A DNA stretch of 64,000 nucleotides from Nocardia brasiliensis NBRC 14402 (GCF_000308475.2 NZ_BAFT02000030.1:28823-92822); one strand, 5' to 3'. Positions 16,722 through 25,477 are shown, numbered from the stretch's first letter. Notes: generated from the letters alone by a model not told the origin. Made by a program: numbers and translations.

Positions 16722-17921
16722 TCAGAACAGTTTGATCGGATTCACGATGTCGGCCACCAGGGTGAGCACCATGTACGCGCCGCCGATCACCACCGCGACG
16801 TAGGTGACCGGCAACAACTTCAGATAGTCCACCGGCCCACCGGGGGCGAGTCCCTTCCAGCCGCGGATGGTGTTGCGGACCTTCTCGTAGAGGACCACCG
16901 CCATGTGGCCGCCGTCGAGCGGCAGCAACGGCAGGATGTTGAACGCGCCGAGGAAGAAGTTCAGGCTGGCCAGCACCAGGATGAAGACGTTCCACAGGCC
17001 GCGTTCGGCGGTCTCGCCGCCGATCTTGCTGGCGCCGTACACGCTGACCGGGGTCTCCGCGTCGCGCTCGCCGCCGGTCACCGCGCTCCACAGCGCGGTC
17101 ACCTTCTGCGGCAACTGGGCCAGCGACTGGAAAGTGCGCACGAACATGTCACCGGTGAACGCGCCGGCCGCGGGAATAGCGGCCAGGACGTTGTATTGGA
17201 CCGGCTCGTAGAAGTCCATGCCGACGCCGACTGCGCTGACCTCACGCCCCGCACCGCCACCCTCGGGGTAGCGCACGACCCGCTCCGGGGTCACCGGGAT
17301 GGTGAGGCTCTGCCCCTTGCGATCGACGGTGTAGGTGAACGGACCGTTCTGCTTCTGGGTCTCGGACTGGAATTCCTTCCAGGTCTTCACGTTCACCCCG
17401 TTGACCGCGGTCACCAGGTCACCGCGTTGCAGTCCCGCGCGCTGCGCCGGACCGGTACCGGTGCACGGTTGCATGCTGCCGTCCGGATTCTGTTGCGCCA
17501 CACAGTCCATCACCCCGAGCGCGGTGGCGGGCGGCTGATCGAACCGGGGCAGGCCCCACCCGACGGCGAGGAACACCACCAGGATGTAGCCGAGCAGGAA
17601 GTTCATCGCGATACCGCCCGACATCACCACCATCCGTTTCCAGGTGGCCTGGCGATACATCGCGCGTTCGACCTCTTCGGGCTGCAACTCGTCCAGCGCG
17701 GTCATGCCCGCGATATCGCAGAAACCGCCGAGCGGGAGCGCTTTGAGCCCGTACTCGGTCTCACCCCGCCGGAACGAGAAGATCTTCGGCCCGAATCCGA
17801 TGAAGTACCGCCGCACCTTCATACCGGTGGCTTGCGCGGTCCACATGTGCCCGCATTCGTGCAGCGCAATCGAAATCGTGATGCCTAGAGCGAACAGCAC
17901 GAAACCCAACGCGAACACCAT
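16722..17921 (-). CDS. rip1: Site-2 intramembrane metalloprotease Rip1 (RseP family)
   Basis: 399 residues from ATG 17921, which has an excellent SD (AGGAGG). Zinc ligands are H21 and H25 in HECGH inside the first membrane helix, and the aspartate in LLPLDGGHM near the C terminus. A PDZ domain occupies roughly residues 125-215 (AGLQRGDLVTAVNGVNV). In mycobacteria Rip1 cleaves anti-sigma factors, releasing sigma factors in response to envelope stress. The position between dxr and ispG is conserved. In-frame sequence upstream of the ATG is discounted. Confidence 0.95.
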   Translation of the reverse strand: MVFALGFVLFALGITISIALHECGHMWTAQATGMKVRRYFIGFGPKIFSFRRGETEYGLKALPLGGFCDIAGMTALDELQPEEVERAMYRQATWKRMVVMSGGIAMNFLLGYILVVFLAVGWGLPRFDQPPATALGVMDCVAQQNPDGSMQPCTGTGPAQRAGLQRGDLVTAVNGVNVKTWKEFQSETQKQNGPFTYTVDRKGQSLTIPVTPERVVRYPEGGGAGREVSAVGVGMDFYEPVQYNVLAAIPAAGAFTGDMFVRTFQSLAQLPQKVTALWSAVTGGERDAETPVSVYGASKIGGETAERGLWNVFILVLASLNFFLGAFNILPLLPLDGGHMAVVLYEKVRNTIRGWKGLAPGGPVDYLKLLPVTYVAVVIGGAYMVLTLVADIVNPIKLF

Positions 17922-18146
17922 GTGATTTACAGCCCTCCTGCTGTGCGCAGCTCGCCTGATGACATGCGGCCGCCCGGTCCGGCCGCCCACAAACCCGGGT
18001 GCGCGAGTCCGTCGCGGCCGCGAGCCCACGACCACAGTAACCGGACACCCATCAGCCCCGGGTGCTCAGTCTGCCAGCCGAGGCTCACTTCGCGAGTCGG
18101 AAACCCTCGGACGCGGGTCCGCGCCGGACGGCACGGTCGGCCCCGC

Positions 18147-19289
18147 CTACGCGGGATCGACCCGGCCGCGGGTGAAATCGCGGGCCCAGGTGTCGGCGGC
18201 CAGGACCTCGGCGAGCGACGTGGGTTCGGGCCGCCACTGGTCGGCGGCCTCGACCGCCGCCGCGACGGTGCGCACGATCTCGGGGAAGCGGATCTTGCCG
18301 TCGAGAAACGCCTGCACCGCGACCTCGTTGGCGGCGTTGTAGACGGCGGTGACGCTGCCGCCCGCCTCGCCCGCCCGCCGGGCCAGATCGATGGCCGGGA
18401 AGACCGCGCTGTCGACCGGCTCGAAGGTCCAGGTGGAGGCAGTGCCCCAATCGCAGGAGGCGGCCGCGCCGGGCACCCGGTCCGGCCAGCCGAGGGCCAG
18501 CGCGATCGGCAGTTTCATATCCGGCGGGCTCGCCTGCGCCAGCGTGGAACCGTCGGTGAAGGTGACCATCGAGTGCACGATCGACTGCGGGTGCACGGTG
18601 ACGTCGATGCGGTCGTACGGAATGCCGAACAGCAGGTGCGTCTCGATCAACTCGAGGCCCTTGTTCACCAGCGAGGCCGAATTGAGCGTGTTCATCGGGC
18701 CCATCGACCACGTCGGATGTGTCTTGGCCTCAGCCGGATTCACCGATTCCAGCATCTCGGTGGTCCAGCCGCGGAACGGACCGCCCGATGCGGTGAGCAC
18801 GAGACGGTCCACCTCGTCGGCCCGCCCGCCGCGCAGGCACTGGGCCAGCGCGGAATGCTCCGAATCGACGGGCACGATCTGGCCGGGTGCGGCCGCGCGG
18901 GTGACGAGTGAACCACCCGCGACCAACGACTCCTTGTTGGCCAGCGCCAACCTGGTACCCGAGTGCAGGGTGGCCAGGGTGGGCTCGAGGCCGAGCGAGC
19001 CGACCAACGCGTTGAGCACGACGTCGGCCTCGGTGCGGCGGACCAGTTCGGTCACCGCCGCGGGCCCGGCGAGCTCCAGATCCAATTGCGCGGCGGCGGC
19101 CGGGTCGGCAACCGCGACATTGCGCGTCCCGGTGGCCGCCATCTGCTGCGCCAGCAGCGCCGTATTACCGCCGCGCGCCGCCAGGCCGACCACCTCGAAC
19201 CGGTCGGGATTGGCGGCGATCACCTCGAGCGCTTGGGTACCAATGGATCCGGTGCTGCCGAGGAGCAGGACTTTCACGATGTCGGACAC
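18147..19289 (-). CDS. dxr: 1-deoxy-D-xylulose-5-phosphate reductoisomerase
   Basis: About 380 residues. Dxr converts DXP to MEP with NADPH and a divalent metal, the first committed MEP-pathway step. Visible features are the NADPH motif [14 protein letters not shown] at the start, [12 protein letters not shown], the metal-site VDSEHSA, the flexible loop [10 protein letters not shown], and [21 protein letters not shown] codons at 19307, 19289 and 19277 are all possible starts; 19289 is a compromise. It heads the minus-strand dxr-rip1-ispG cluster, with a 225-base gap before rip1. Confidence 0.95.
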   Translation of the reverse strand: MSDIVKVLLLGSTGSIGTQALEVIAANPDRFEVVGLAARGGNTALLAQQMAATGTRNVAVADPAAAAQLDLELAGPAAVTELVRRTEADVVLNALVGSLGLEPTLATLHSGTRLALANKESLVAGGSLVTRAAAPGQIVPVDSEHSALAQCLRGGRADEVDRLVLTASGGPFRGWTTEMLESVNPAEAKTHPTWSMGPMNTLNSASLVNKGLELIETHLLFGIPYDRIDVTVHPQSIVHSMVTFTDGSTLAQASPPDMKLPIALALGWPDRVPGAAASCDWGTASTWTFEPVDSAVFPAIDLARRAGEAGGSVTAVYNAANEVAVQAFLDGKIRFPEIVRTVAAAVEAADQWRPEPTSLAEVLAADTWARDFTRGRVDPA

Positions 19290-19434
19290 CCGTTCATTGT
19301 GGCGCACAGAAAAGTTCGCGCGACGGGCGTGGCCCGACTGTCAACGACGCCCCGTCGTATGTCACGATATCGAGCAGCAGTCCCTTCGAGGTCGTACCGG
19401 AACCCGCGGTACCCGAACCAGCTAAGGAGCGATC

Positions 19435-19704
19435 GTGGCCGCCACGGAACTCGAACCCGCCAGCACCGAGCGCGGCATCGTCACTCACGTGGACACCGCC
19501 GAGGTCCCCTCCGCCGCCTGGGGTTGGAGCGGCGAATCGCCCAAGACCTTCCGCGTCGCGGGCTGGATCACCGCGCTCATCCTGATCGCGATGGTGATCG
19601 GCAACCACAAGGGACATGTCGAGGACATCTTCCTGATCGGCTTCGCCGCCGCCATCGTCGCCATCCTGATCCGCGACTCGATCCTCAAGCGCAAGCCGCG
19701 GTAG
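19435..19704 (+). CDS. DUF2631 family membrane protein
   Basis: 89 residues, GTG start at 19435 behind AAGGAG. It contains the DUF2631 pattern, with EVPSAAWGWSGESPKTFRVA before two membrane helices around residues 42-57 and 64-80, and a basic end KRKPR. Homologs sit close to dxr in mycobacteria. No function is known; it is divergent from dxr. Confidence 0.88.
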   Translation: MAATELEPASTERGIVTHVDTAEVPSAAWGWSGESPKTFRVAGWITALILIAMVIGNHKGHVEDIFLIGFAAAIVAILIRDSILKRKPR

Positions 19705-19925
19705 GGAATCGTCCCGCCCGCGCGGACGTGGTGCCGCGGACGACGCCTGCTCGACGGCGCCACCGCATCACACTGACTTCGGTGATCGCCGCGGTTGCCG
19801 GCAAGGCGCATCATGGCCTCTGCGAACGCGCGGGGTGACCGACCTCGACCCGGTCACCGACGTGCTCCGGCGGCAACGCGTGAAGTGGCGAGTGGGGACA
19901 CGTCGATGTAGCGGCCCCCGCTCGC

Positions 19926-20849
19926 TCAGCGTCCGCGGCGCTTCGCCGGCTTCTTCTTGGGCTGAGATTTCCCGGCAGTCGGCCGCTTGGCCGGTGTCTT
20001 CTTCTGTGGCGCAGGGCTTTTCGCGCGCGTGGCCGGTGAGCGGGAGCTGCGTTCGGAGCGGCCCCGCACAACGCCGACGAACTCCTCGACCAAGTCCGTG
20101 GTGCGCGCAGCGGGCCAAGCCAGGGCGATCTCGGTGTCCGCACGATCCATGACGGTGCGGTAGACGACATCCTTGCGGGCGTGCAGCCGCGCGATCGAAT
20201 GCGGCACCACGGTCACCCCGACGCCCGCGGCCACCAATTCGATGGCGTCCGCAGCCGCGTCGATATCCGTGGCGTCCTGCATCCACTCGCCGGACAGGTC
20301 CGCCATGCCGACCTGGTCGAAAGCCGAGATCGGGTGATCCTTCGGCACCACGACGACCGGCACCTCCCGATAAAGCGGAATCGCGCTCATCCCGTCCCGA
20401 TCGATCGGCAGCCGGACGAAGCACAGATCCACCCGCTCGTCGCGCAACGCCGACTCCTGCTCCGCCATCGGCAGCGCCACCACCTCGAGCGGGATGTCCG
20501 GAAACCGCTCACCCCAGATCCGCGTCCACTTCGACACCGTGACGCCGGGCACGAACCCCACCCGCAACGCGGGCGCCGCCGCCGGAGTCTCGGCCGCCAC
20601 CTCCTCCGCTCGCGCGATCAACTCCCGCGCCGCCTCCAGCAGTTCCACCCCGTCCGCCGTCAGCTGCGTCGGTTGCGCGCCCGGCACGAACAGTTTCGTA
20701 CCGAGTTCCGCTTCCAGATCGATCACCGTCTGACTCAACCGCTGCCGCGAAATGTTCAGCCCCTTCGCCGCCCGCGCGAAATGCAATTCCTCGGCAACCG
20801 CGACAAACCACCGCAGGCGCGCGATATCGATCGACTCGAACCGGCTCAT
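19926..20849 (-). CDS. LysR-family regulator with histone-H1-like C-terminal tail
   Basis: 307 residues from ATG 20849. The N-terminal winged helix is standard (LRWFVAVAEELHFARAAKGL), followed by a two-lobed effector domain to about residue 265. The last ~40 residues are unusual: low-complexity Lys/Pro/Ala/Ser such as PQKKTPAKRPTAGK and QPKKKPAKRRGR, like histone H1 or mycobacterial HupB tails. The tail should bind DNA non-specifically and could extend or bridge the operator complex. It is divergent from a DUF5997 gene about 115 bp away, a pairing I recall as common in actinobacteria. Confidence 0.9.
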   Translation of the reverse strand: MSRFESIDIARLRWFVAVAEELHFARAAKGLNISRQRLSQTVIDLEAELGTKLFVPGAQPTQLTADGVELLEAARELIARAEEVAAETPAAAPALRVGFVPGVTVSKWTRIWGERFPDIPLEVVALPMAEQESALRDERVDLCFVRLPIDRDGMSAIPLYREVPVVVVPKDHPISAFDQVGMADLSGEWMQDATDIDAAADAIELVAAGVGVTVVPHSIARLHARKDVVYRTVMDRADTEIALAWPAARTTDLVEEFVGVVRGRSERSSRSPATRAKSPAPQKKTPAKRPTAGKSQPKKKPAKRRGR

Positions 20850-20965
20850 GCAGGGAAGCGTATCCGTACCGGATAGGCTGGTGCAGTGAGCGAGCGACAG
20901 CGAGTGAATCGAAGGCACGGCGCCCTCAGGCTTACGACGGAGCCGAGCGTCAGCGAGGCGCAGCC

Positions 20966-21373
20966 GTGAGCCTGGACCCGCAGCAGATGAAGCCCCTGAC
21001 CGCAGCCAACAAGCTGGGCATCTATCTCCCCGCGGCTCCCGAATCCTTCCGAACCACTCCCCTGTCCCGCGCCGACCTCGAGGCCTTGCGCACCGATCCC
21101 CCGGAGTGGCTCACCGAACTCCGCCGCACCGGCCCCTTCCCGCGCGATATCACCGCCCGCAAACTCGGCATCTCCAACTCCGGCCTCTCCCGCGCCGGCG
21201 TCGCCGACGCCCTCACCGCCGACGAGATCGCCGCCCTCCTCGCCGACCCGCCGGAATGGCTGACCCGCGAACGCGAAACCTACGCCGAAGTCCGCAAGGA
21301 AAACGAGCGCATCGCCACCAAGGAAGCCGAGCGCCGCGCCGCCACCAACCGCCCGGCCAAGAACCGCTTCTGA
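20966..21373 (+). CDS. DUF5997 family protein
   Basis: 135 residues from GTG 20966. Two copies of a short module are visible: LRTDPPEWLTELRR near residue 47 and LLADPPEWLTRERE near residue 95, each following an SRA-like turn. The C-terminal 30 residues are Lys/Arg/Glu-rich. Function unknown. It is transcribed divergently from the LysR regulator, suggesting it is a target or partner. Confidence 0.85.
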   Translation: MSLDPQQMKPLTAANKLGIYLPAAPESFRTTPLSRADLEALRTDPPEWLTELRRTGPFPRDITARKLGISNSGLSRAGVADALTADEIAALLADPPEWLTRERETYAEVRKENERIATKEAERRAATNRPAKNRF

Positions 21374-21429
21374 CCGTTCTGCTCGCTGCGGGTTGTCGGC
21401 CGCGGCCGGTAGAACAAGTGCCGCAGCCG

Positions 21430-21822
21430 CTACGGCACGGCTGGGGAGCCGCCCGCCACCACCGGCAGTCCGGCGGCTTTCCAGGCTCGGAAGCCGCCCA
21501 CCAGGTCGGTGGCGTCACGTATGCCTAGTTCGCGGGCGTCGCGGGCGGCGAAGCTGGAGGCGTAGCCTTCGTTGCAGAAGATCACGACCGGTGTATCCGG
21601 GGTGAGGTCGGGGAGCCGATGGTCGCCGTGCGGGTCGAGGCGCCATTCCAGGACGATGCGTTCGACCACGACCGCGCCGGGAATCTCGCCCTCTGCCGAC
21701 CGGTTCGCGTAGGGCCGGATGTCGACCAGCAAGGCGCCTGCGGTGCGCAACGATTCAGCCTGCTCGGGACTGACGCGCACCAGGTTCTCGCGCGCCCGGG
21801 CGAGCAACGCCTCGGCGCTCAT
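21430..21822 (-). CDS. Rhodanese-like sulfurtransferase
   Basis: 130 residues from ATG 21822, overlapping the end of the cysteine dioxygenase gene by four bases (ATGA). The rhodanese active-site loop is CNEGYASS with the persulfide-forming Cys83; LLVDIRPYANRSAEGEIPGA is the CH2A-like N-terminal motif. It can move sulfane sulfur between thiols. Coupling to a cysteine dioxygenase suggests a role in cysteine catabolism or sulfide homeostasis. Confidence 0.92.
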   Translation of the reverse strand: MSAEALLARARENLVRVSPEQAESLRTAGALLVDIRPYANRSAEGEIPGAVVVERIVLEWRLDPHGDHRLPDLTPDTPVVIFCNEGYASSFAARDARELGIRDATDLVGGFRAWKAAGLPVVAGGSPAVP

Positions 21823-22343
21823 GCGCCGGAAACATCTGCGAGAGTGCGGTATTCGCGCATCGGCCGCAGCGGCGGCGAGTAGGCGTGCACCGTCGCGGCG
21901 TCGTGGGCGCTGGTGTTGCGCAGCCGGTGCGCCCGCTCCGGACCGAACGCCACCGTGCTCCCGGCGCGGCGCTGAGCGGCACGGACCGGACTGTTCGGGA
22001 ACGCGAATTCCTCGTCCAGTTCGCCGTGCAGGACCGTGAACGAACCCGAGGCGCCCCCGTGATCGTGCGGTTCCGTCCCCTGCCCCGGCATCCAGGACAG
22101 CAGCCACAATTCGACGCCCATCGTCAGCGCCAGCCGCACCCACCAGCGTTGCGCCGGATCGAAACGCACCATGTCGAGCAGCGGCACGGTCAGCTCGCGC
22201 GTCACCACACTTGTCAGCTCGTGCAGTTCATCGGGGGTCCACAGGGTGCGATCCGCTCGGACGAGCTCGTCGAGCAGCGGCAGATCGAGATCAGGGTGCA
22301 GGTCTTTGGCGTGCTTCAATTTCACCGGAAGTGACGTGGTCAC
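21819..22343 (-). CDS. Cysteine dioxygenase-family cupin
   Basis: 174 residues from GTG 22343, preceded by CAGGAG. The cupin iron site is PHDHGGASGSF (His93, His95) with a later conserved His in the VHAYSPP segment. Cysteine dioxygenases oxidise L-cysteine to cysteine sulfinate using non-heme Fe(II) and O2; the bacterial family also includes 3-mercaptopropionate-type enzymes, so the substrate is probable rather than certain. It is coupled to the rhodanese gene. A short Cys-rich leader ORF and a hairpin lie in its 5' region, pointing to control by cysteine supply. Confidence 0.9.
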   Translation of the reverse strand: MTTSLPVKLKHAKDLHPDLDLPLLDELVRADRTLWTPDELHELTSVVTRELTVPLLDMVRFDPAQRWWVRLALTMGVELWLLSWMPGQGTEPHDHGGASGSFTVLHGELDEEFAFPNSPVRAAQRRAGSTVAFGPERAHRLRNTSAHDAATVHAYSPPLRPMREYRTLADVSGA

Positions 22344-22417
22344 AGTGCGCTCCTGGCAGAGGTGTGGCGTGCAAGGTCGGGTTACGTCACCGACGACACG
22401 CACAGGCCGCGACACGA

Positions 22418-22436
22418 ACCAGGTCGACGACCCGGT
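22418..22436 (-). promoter_or_regulatory. Candidate attenuator hairpin upstream of the cysteine dioxygenase gene
   Basis: On the minus strand ACCGGGTC-GTC-GACCTGGT forms an 8-bp stem (one G-U pair) with a three-base loop. It starts seven bases after the stop codon of the Cys-rich leader ORF and ends about 75 bases before the GTG of the dioxygenase gene. This is the arrangement expected of ribosome-dependent control. No U-tract follows, so Rho-dependent or translational attenuation is more likely than intrinsic termination. Confidence 0.45.
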
Positions 22437-22442
22437 CACTGG

Positions 22443-22529
22443 TCAGCAGAAGCCTTTGCACGAGTGCAGCTTACACAGCCCGCCGCCGCCATGGGGACGC
22501 TGCGCCCTGACAACAACCAGCCAGTCCAC
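22443..22529 (-). CDS. Candidate Cys-rich leader peptide (28 residues)
   Basis: A GTG at 22529 opens a 28-codon frame ending GGLCKLHSCKGFC and stop: three cysteines in the last ten residues, with the final codon before the stop being Cys. The GTG shares its first base with the TAG stop of the upstream gene. Cys-rich short ORFs act as cysteine-responsive attenuators upstream of sulfur genes in mycobacteria. The downstream cysteine dioxygenase and rhodanese fit that logic. Translation is not proven. Confidence 0.5.
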   Translation of the reverse strand: MDWLVVVRAQRPHGGGGLCKLHSCKGFC

Positions 22530-23785
22530 TAACCCGCCCGCATCTCCCGAACGAACTCGCGATACAGAAATTTCTGATGCAACCCCTCGAGATTGCCCGC
22601 ATGCCGCCGAAACGGCACCATCGCCAGCCGCAACGGCCGCGTAACCGGCACCCCGGTCCCCCACTCCGCCACCGAAGCGACCGTTTCGATCAACCCGTCC
22701 TCGGTCGCGTTCCGCTCGGCGGAGTCCAGTCCGAGGTGCCGCAGCAACTGATCCCGTACCCCTTCCACGTCGAGCTCCAGCCGCCGCGCTTCCTCCTCGG
22801 TATCACAACGAGACAGCGCCCTACGGAAATCGACTGCACGAGAACGGTATTCATCGATTCGACCGCACACCATCTCCAGCCAGCGGTCCGGACTCGACCG
22901 CCCGCGATCCTGCAACGACCACAGCCGCCCACCTAGCAGCGGAAGCTGATACTCGAGCAGTTGCAGGCGTCGTCCCTCCCGCGGTCCGGCGACCTTGCGG
23001 ATATCACTGGGAATCCCGCGAACCGCGGAAATAACCTCCTCGATCGTGTTCTCCGGAACGCCGTCGTCGAACAGATCGAACATGACCGAGAAATCACGCC
23101 GCAGCGGATGCGGCGTATACGCAACACCATTCACCTTCGCCCGCGCCGAGTAACGCAGCGAACGCACGAGTGTGGCAATCAGCCACAATTGCTGGTGCGT
23201 GTCCGCGATCAGGTTGCGGAACTGTCCCTCCATCGCGAACGACGAGGCCCGCGCCCATTGACCGAACGCGTCGAGTTCCACACCGTCCACGCCGCCGATC
23301 CGAGCGCGGTGATGGTCGTCGATCCGGACGTTTTCCCACTGGTAGTCCGCCCACGCCGCGATGTTCGCCAGCATGCGCTGACCGCCGCCGCGCTCCTGCA
23401 CCTCTCGATCCGCTCTGCGGGTCTTGTCGATGAACCGCAGCATGGTCTCGACACCGGTTGTCTTCAGCGTCTCCATCGCCGCGGCTTCGGCGGCGTCGAG
23501 CGCGGGCCGATCCTGCGGGCCGATCGCCATCGGCACCGCGATTCGGAGGTCGAACAGATGACGCAGGATTCGCGGATAAGTACCGTAGTCGGCGGCCACC
23601 GGATTCAATTTTGTCGGGTGCGGCACCAGCACTTCGTCGAAGTAGATCAGGGACTGTACGAGTTCCGCATAACACTGCTGCGCAAAAGGATCGCGCGGCC
23701 TTGCCGGTTGCCGGGAATTCTGCGAAAGAATGAATTCCTCCGCGCTGATGAACGTCGTGACGTCCACCATGACACGATTCGACAT
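22529..23785 (-). CDS. Unrecognised 418-residue protein coupled to an IMPase-like gene
   Basis: 418 residues from ATG 23785, whose A is shared with the TGA of the upstream inositol-monophosphatase-like gene. It begins MSNRVMVDVTTFISAEEFIL, which resembles the first strand of a PIN-type nuclease fold, but I cannot place the other acidic residues with confidence. The middle is rich in conserved-looking aromatics and histidines (WADYQWENVRIDDHH, MEGQFRNLIADTHQQLWLI). The end is basic (MVPFRRHAGNLEGLHQ). No signal peptide or membrane segment. It likely works with the phosphatase; function unknown. Confidence 0.8.
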   Translation of the reverse strand: MSNRVMVDVTTFISAEEFILSQNSRQPARPRDPFAQQCYAELVQSLIYFDEVLVPHPTKLNPVAADYGTYPRILRHLFDLRIAVPMAIGPQDRPALDAAEAAAMETLKTTGVETMLRFIDKTRRADREVQERGGGQRMLANIAAWADYQWENVRIDDHHRARIGGVDGVELDAFGQWARASSFAMEGQFRNLIADTHQQLWLIATLVRSLRYSARAKVNGVAYTPHPLRRDFSVMFDLFDDGVPENTIEEVISAVRGIPSDIRKVAGPREGRRLQLLEYQLPLLGGRLWSLQDRGRSSPDRWLEMVCGRIDEYRSRAVDFRRALSRCDTEEEARRLELDVEGVRDQLLRHLGLDSAERNATEDGLIETVASVAEWGTGVPVTRPLRLAMVPFRRHAGNLEGLHQKFLYREFVREMRAG

Positions 23786-24651
23786 CAACCGCTCCGCGAC
23801 TCCGCCAGTACCTGAATGAACCAACGGACCGAATCGGGTTCGCCCGCAACTGTTTCGGCGAATGTCGGTTCGCGTTGCGCGAGAAACTGCGGCTGCAGTG
23901 GTAGTTGACTCCGCCCGTCGCCGCCGGTCGCCGTGCGGCCCATGGCAGTGGCCAACCCGATGCCCGCCACCCCGTCCCAAACCTTCTGGTTCGGCCGGTA
24001 GAACAGGTCGAATTGCTGGTCCGGCGCCTGTGTCCACGCGGACAGATCGATGCAGGTGCGAACCATGTCCAGCGTCTGAGAGGTGGTGCGCAGCTTCATC
24101 GCGCACCCGATATCCGCGAGCGGGGCTTCGAAATTCCGGGGCACCGAACCTTTGCTGCGTGTGACGGACGCGCGTCGCGGTTTCGCCGCCGCCGTCAACT
24201 GCGGGGCCGGCTGCCCGTTCACGACGACCTCCCCGGACCAGTGGATCGCGATCGGCGTCCGGCCGGCACCCAATTCGGGCGCGAGCACATAGGCGGCCAC
24301 CGGCACGCCCGCGTCGAGAAGGCACACGACACTGCAGAATTCACGCCCGTCCGGCGAGACGAACTCGCTGGTGCCGTCGATCGGGTCGATGATCCAGGTC
24401 GGCTCGCCCGAACTCGGCAGCTCGGCCTCGTCCTCCTCCGCGACGAACCGAGACCCCGGATAGTGCCGTTGAATGGTCTCGATGATCGCCGTCTGCGTCG
24501 CGAGATCCGCCTCCGACAGCAACGTGTCATCGGCCTTCCGATCTACCTGCAACGATGCGAGATTCTTCCGATACCCGCCGAGCAACGGCAGCAACTGCTC
24601 GTCCAATGCCTTCCACAACGATCCGACATCGCTCAAGGGAGCCCTCCGCAC
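23785..24651 (-). CDS. Inositol monophosphatase/CysQ-superfamily phosphatase
   Basis: 288 residues from GTG 24651. It has the metal-binding motifs of the Mg2+/Li+-dependent phosphatase superfamily: AEEDEAE at about residues 71-77, IIDPIDGTSEF with D89 and D92, and WDGVAGIGLATAMG near residue 228. Members hydrolyse inositol phosphate, fructose-1,6-bisphosphate, or PAP/PAPS (CysQ). Which one applies cannot be read here. The next gene starts within its stop codon, so the pair is translationally coupled, and a cysteine-metabolism operon follows on the same strand. A sulfur-related PAP phosphatase role is a possible inference. Confidence 0.85.
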   Translation of the reverse strand: MRRAPLSDVGSLWKALDEQLLPLLGGYRKNLASLQVDRKADDTLLSEADLATQTAIIETIQRHYPGSRFVAEEDEAELPSSGEPTWIIDPIDGTSEFVSPDGREFCSVVCLLDAGVPVAAYVLAPELGAGRTPIAIHWSGEVVVNGQPAPQLTAAAKPRRASVTRSKGSVPRNFEAPLADIGCAMKLRTTSQTLDMVRTCIDLSAWTQAPDQQFDLFYRPNQKVWDGVAGIGLATAMGRTATGGDGRSQLPLQPQFLAQREPTFAETVAGEPDSVRWFIQVLAESRSG

Positions 24652-24858
24652 GAGTTGGTCCTCTGAGGGTAGCTAAATCACCGGCTCCTTTGAGCCGATG
24701 CTCACGAATCCGACACGAACGCCGACCTGCGCGCTTCGGCTCTCCCGCCGAACAGACTCCCATGCAACGGGTTTCAGGTTGGATGCCCACCGGTTCGCCT
24801 GCTGGGTAGTGTGCGGACGGCGTTCCTACGCAACGCCCCTGCCGGCGGGTGCCACCTG

Positions 24859-24987
24859 CTAATTGTCGGCAGTAGCGAATTCTGGGTGCGCCGGGGCGGC
24901 CTCGGCCGTCGGCTGCATGATGAAATCGCCGCCGCGCTTGGCGATGTCGCGCGATCGCACGGTGACGAGTTGCGTGACCTGCTCCAT
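24859..24987 (-). CDS. Possible small ORF (42 residues) or gene remnant
   Basis: ATG at 24987 opens a 42-codon frame with strongly GC-rich third positions, better than the overlapping plus-strand frame. It reads MEQVTQLVTVRSRDIAKRGG and on to an acidic/Pro end with EFATADN and a TAG stop. No clear SD precedes the ATG. It could be a real small protein or the tail of a decayed gene. Not recognised. Confidence 0.3.
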   Translation of the reverse strand: MEQVTQLVTVRSRDIAKRGGDFIMQPTAEAAPAHPEFATADN

Positions 24988-25019
24988 CAACGGTTGAAAC
25001 AGGACGGAGCCGGGTCGAC

Positions 25020-25256
25020 TTGGCGGTGCGCCGGTCCGGGTACGTCATGGACGCACTGGTCACGACCGACACCGGGGCGGCAACCGCGGTCGTCCTCGAT
25101 ACCGGCGCCGCTTCAGCCGAGGAGTTCGCCCGCCATCTCCGGCCCCAGCAGCGACGTGCGGCGCTGCTGACAGCATCCGGTACGCAGCGGAAAGGGTATC
25201 GTCTGCCCGCCTGGCAGCTGTTCGAGAATCGGCCGACTCCGCAGGTCGCGGCGTAG
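25020..25256 (+). CDS. Small hypothetical protein (up to 78 residues)
   Basis: The frame is open from 24978, with possible starts TTG 25020, GTG 25026 and ATG 25047. Third-position GC is high through the frame, supporting coding. The product has a short beta-rich start (ALVTTDTGAATAVVLDTG) and a basic helical part (FARHLRPQQRRAALLTASG), and ends with RLPAWQLFENRPTPQVAA. It is divergent from the 42-residue minus-strand ORF. Not recognised; it sits alone in an ~825-base stretch otherwise lacking genes. Confidence 0.4.
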   Translation: MAVRRSGYVMDALVTTDTGAATAVVLDTGAASAEEFARHLRPQQRRAALLTASGTQRKGYRLPAWQLFENRPTPQVAA

Positions 25257-25477
25257 CTCCAACAAACTGGACGGTGGTCCAATACTGTGCTGCGGTTAAC
25301 ACTCAGCAAGTCTTGCTTGTGACGACTCGCCGACTACCGTTGAAGTCATACATTCATGCGGAATCGCTATCGTCAGCGGGGCTGCGCGACGCCCACGCCG
25401 TCGCGGGACAAGTCCGCAATCCCGAACCGATGCGCGGTACCGCCGTGCCGACAGGCCGAAACCGAGGATGAGTGCGC

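Noticed and set aside
15360..17888. 842-codon open frame on the plus strand
   Set aside because: It is antisense to ispG and rip1, both of which have complete family motifs. High GC3 on the real strand keeps this frame open; the product is an Arg/His/Asp-rich shadow.
24811..25170. 119-codon plus-strand frame
   Set aside because: Third-position GC is weaker than that of the minus-strand frame at 24859-24987 and the plus-strand frame from 25020; it looks like a shadow of those.
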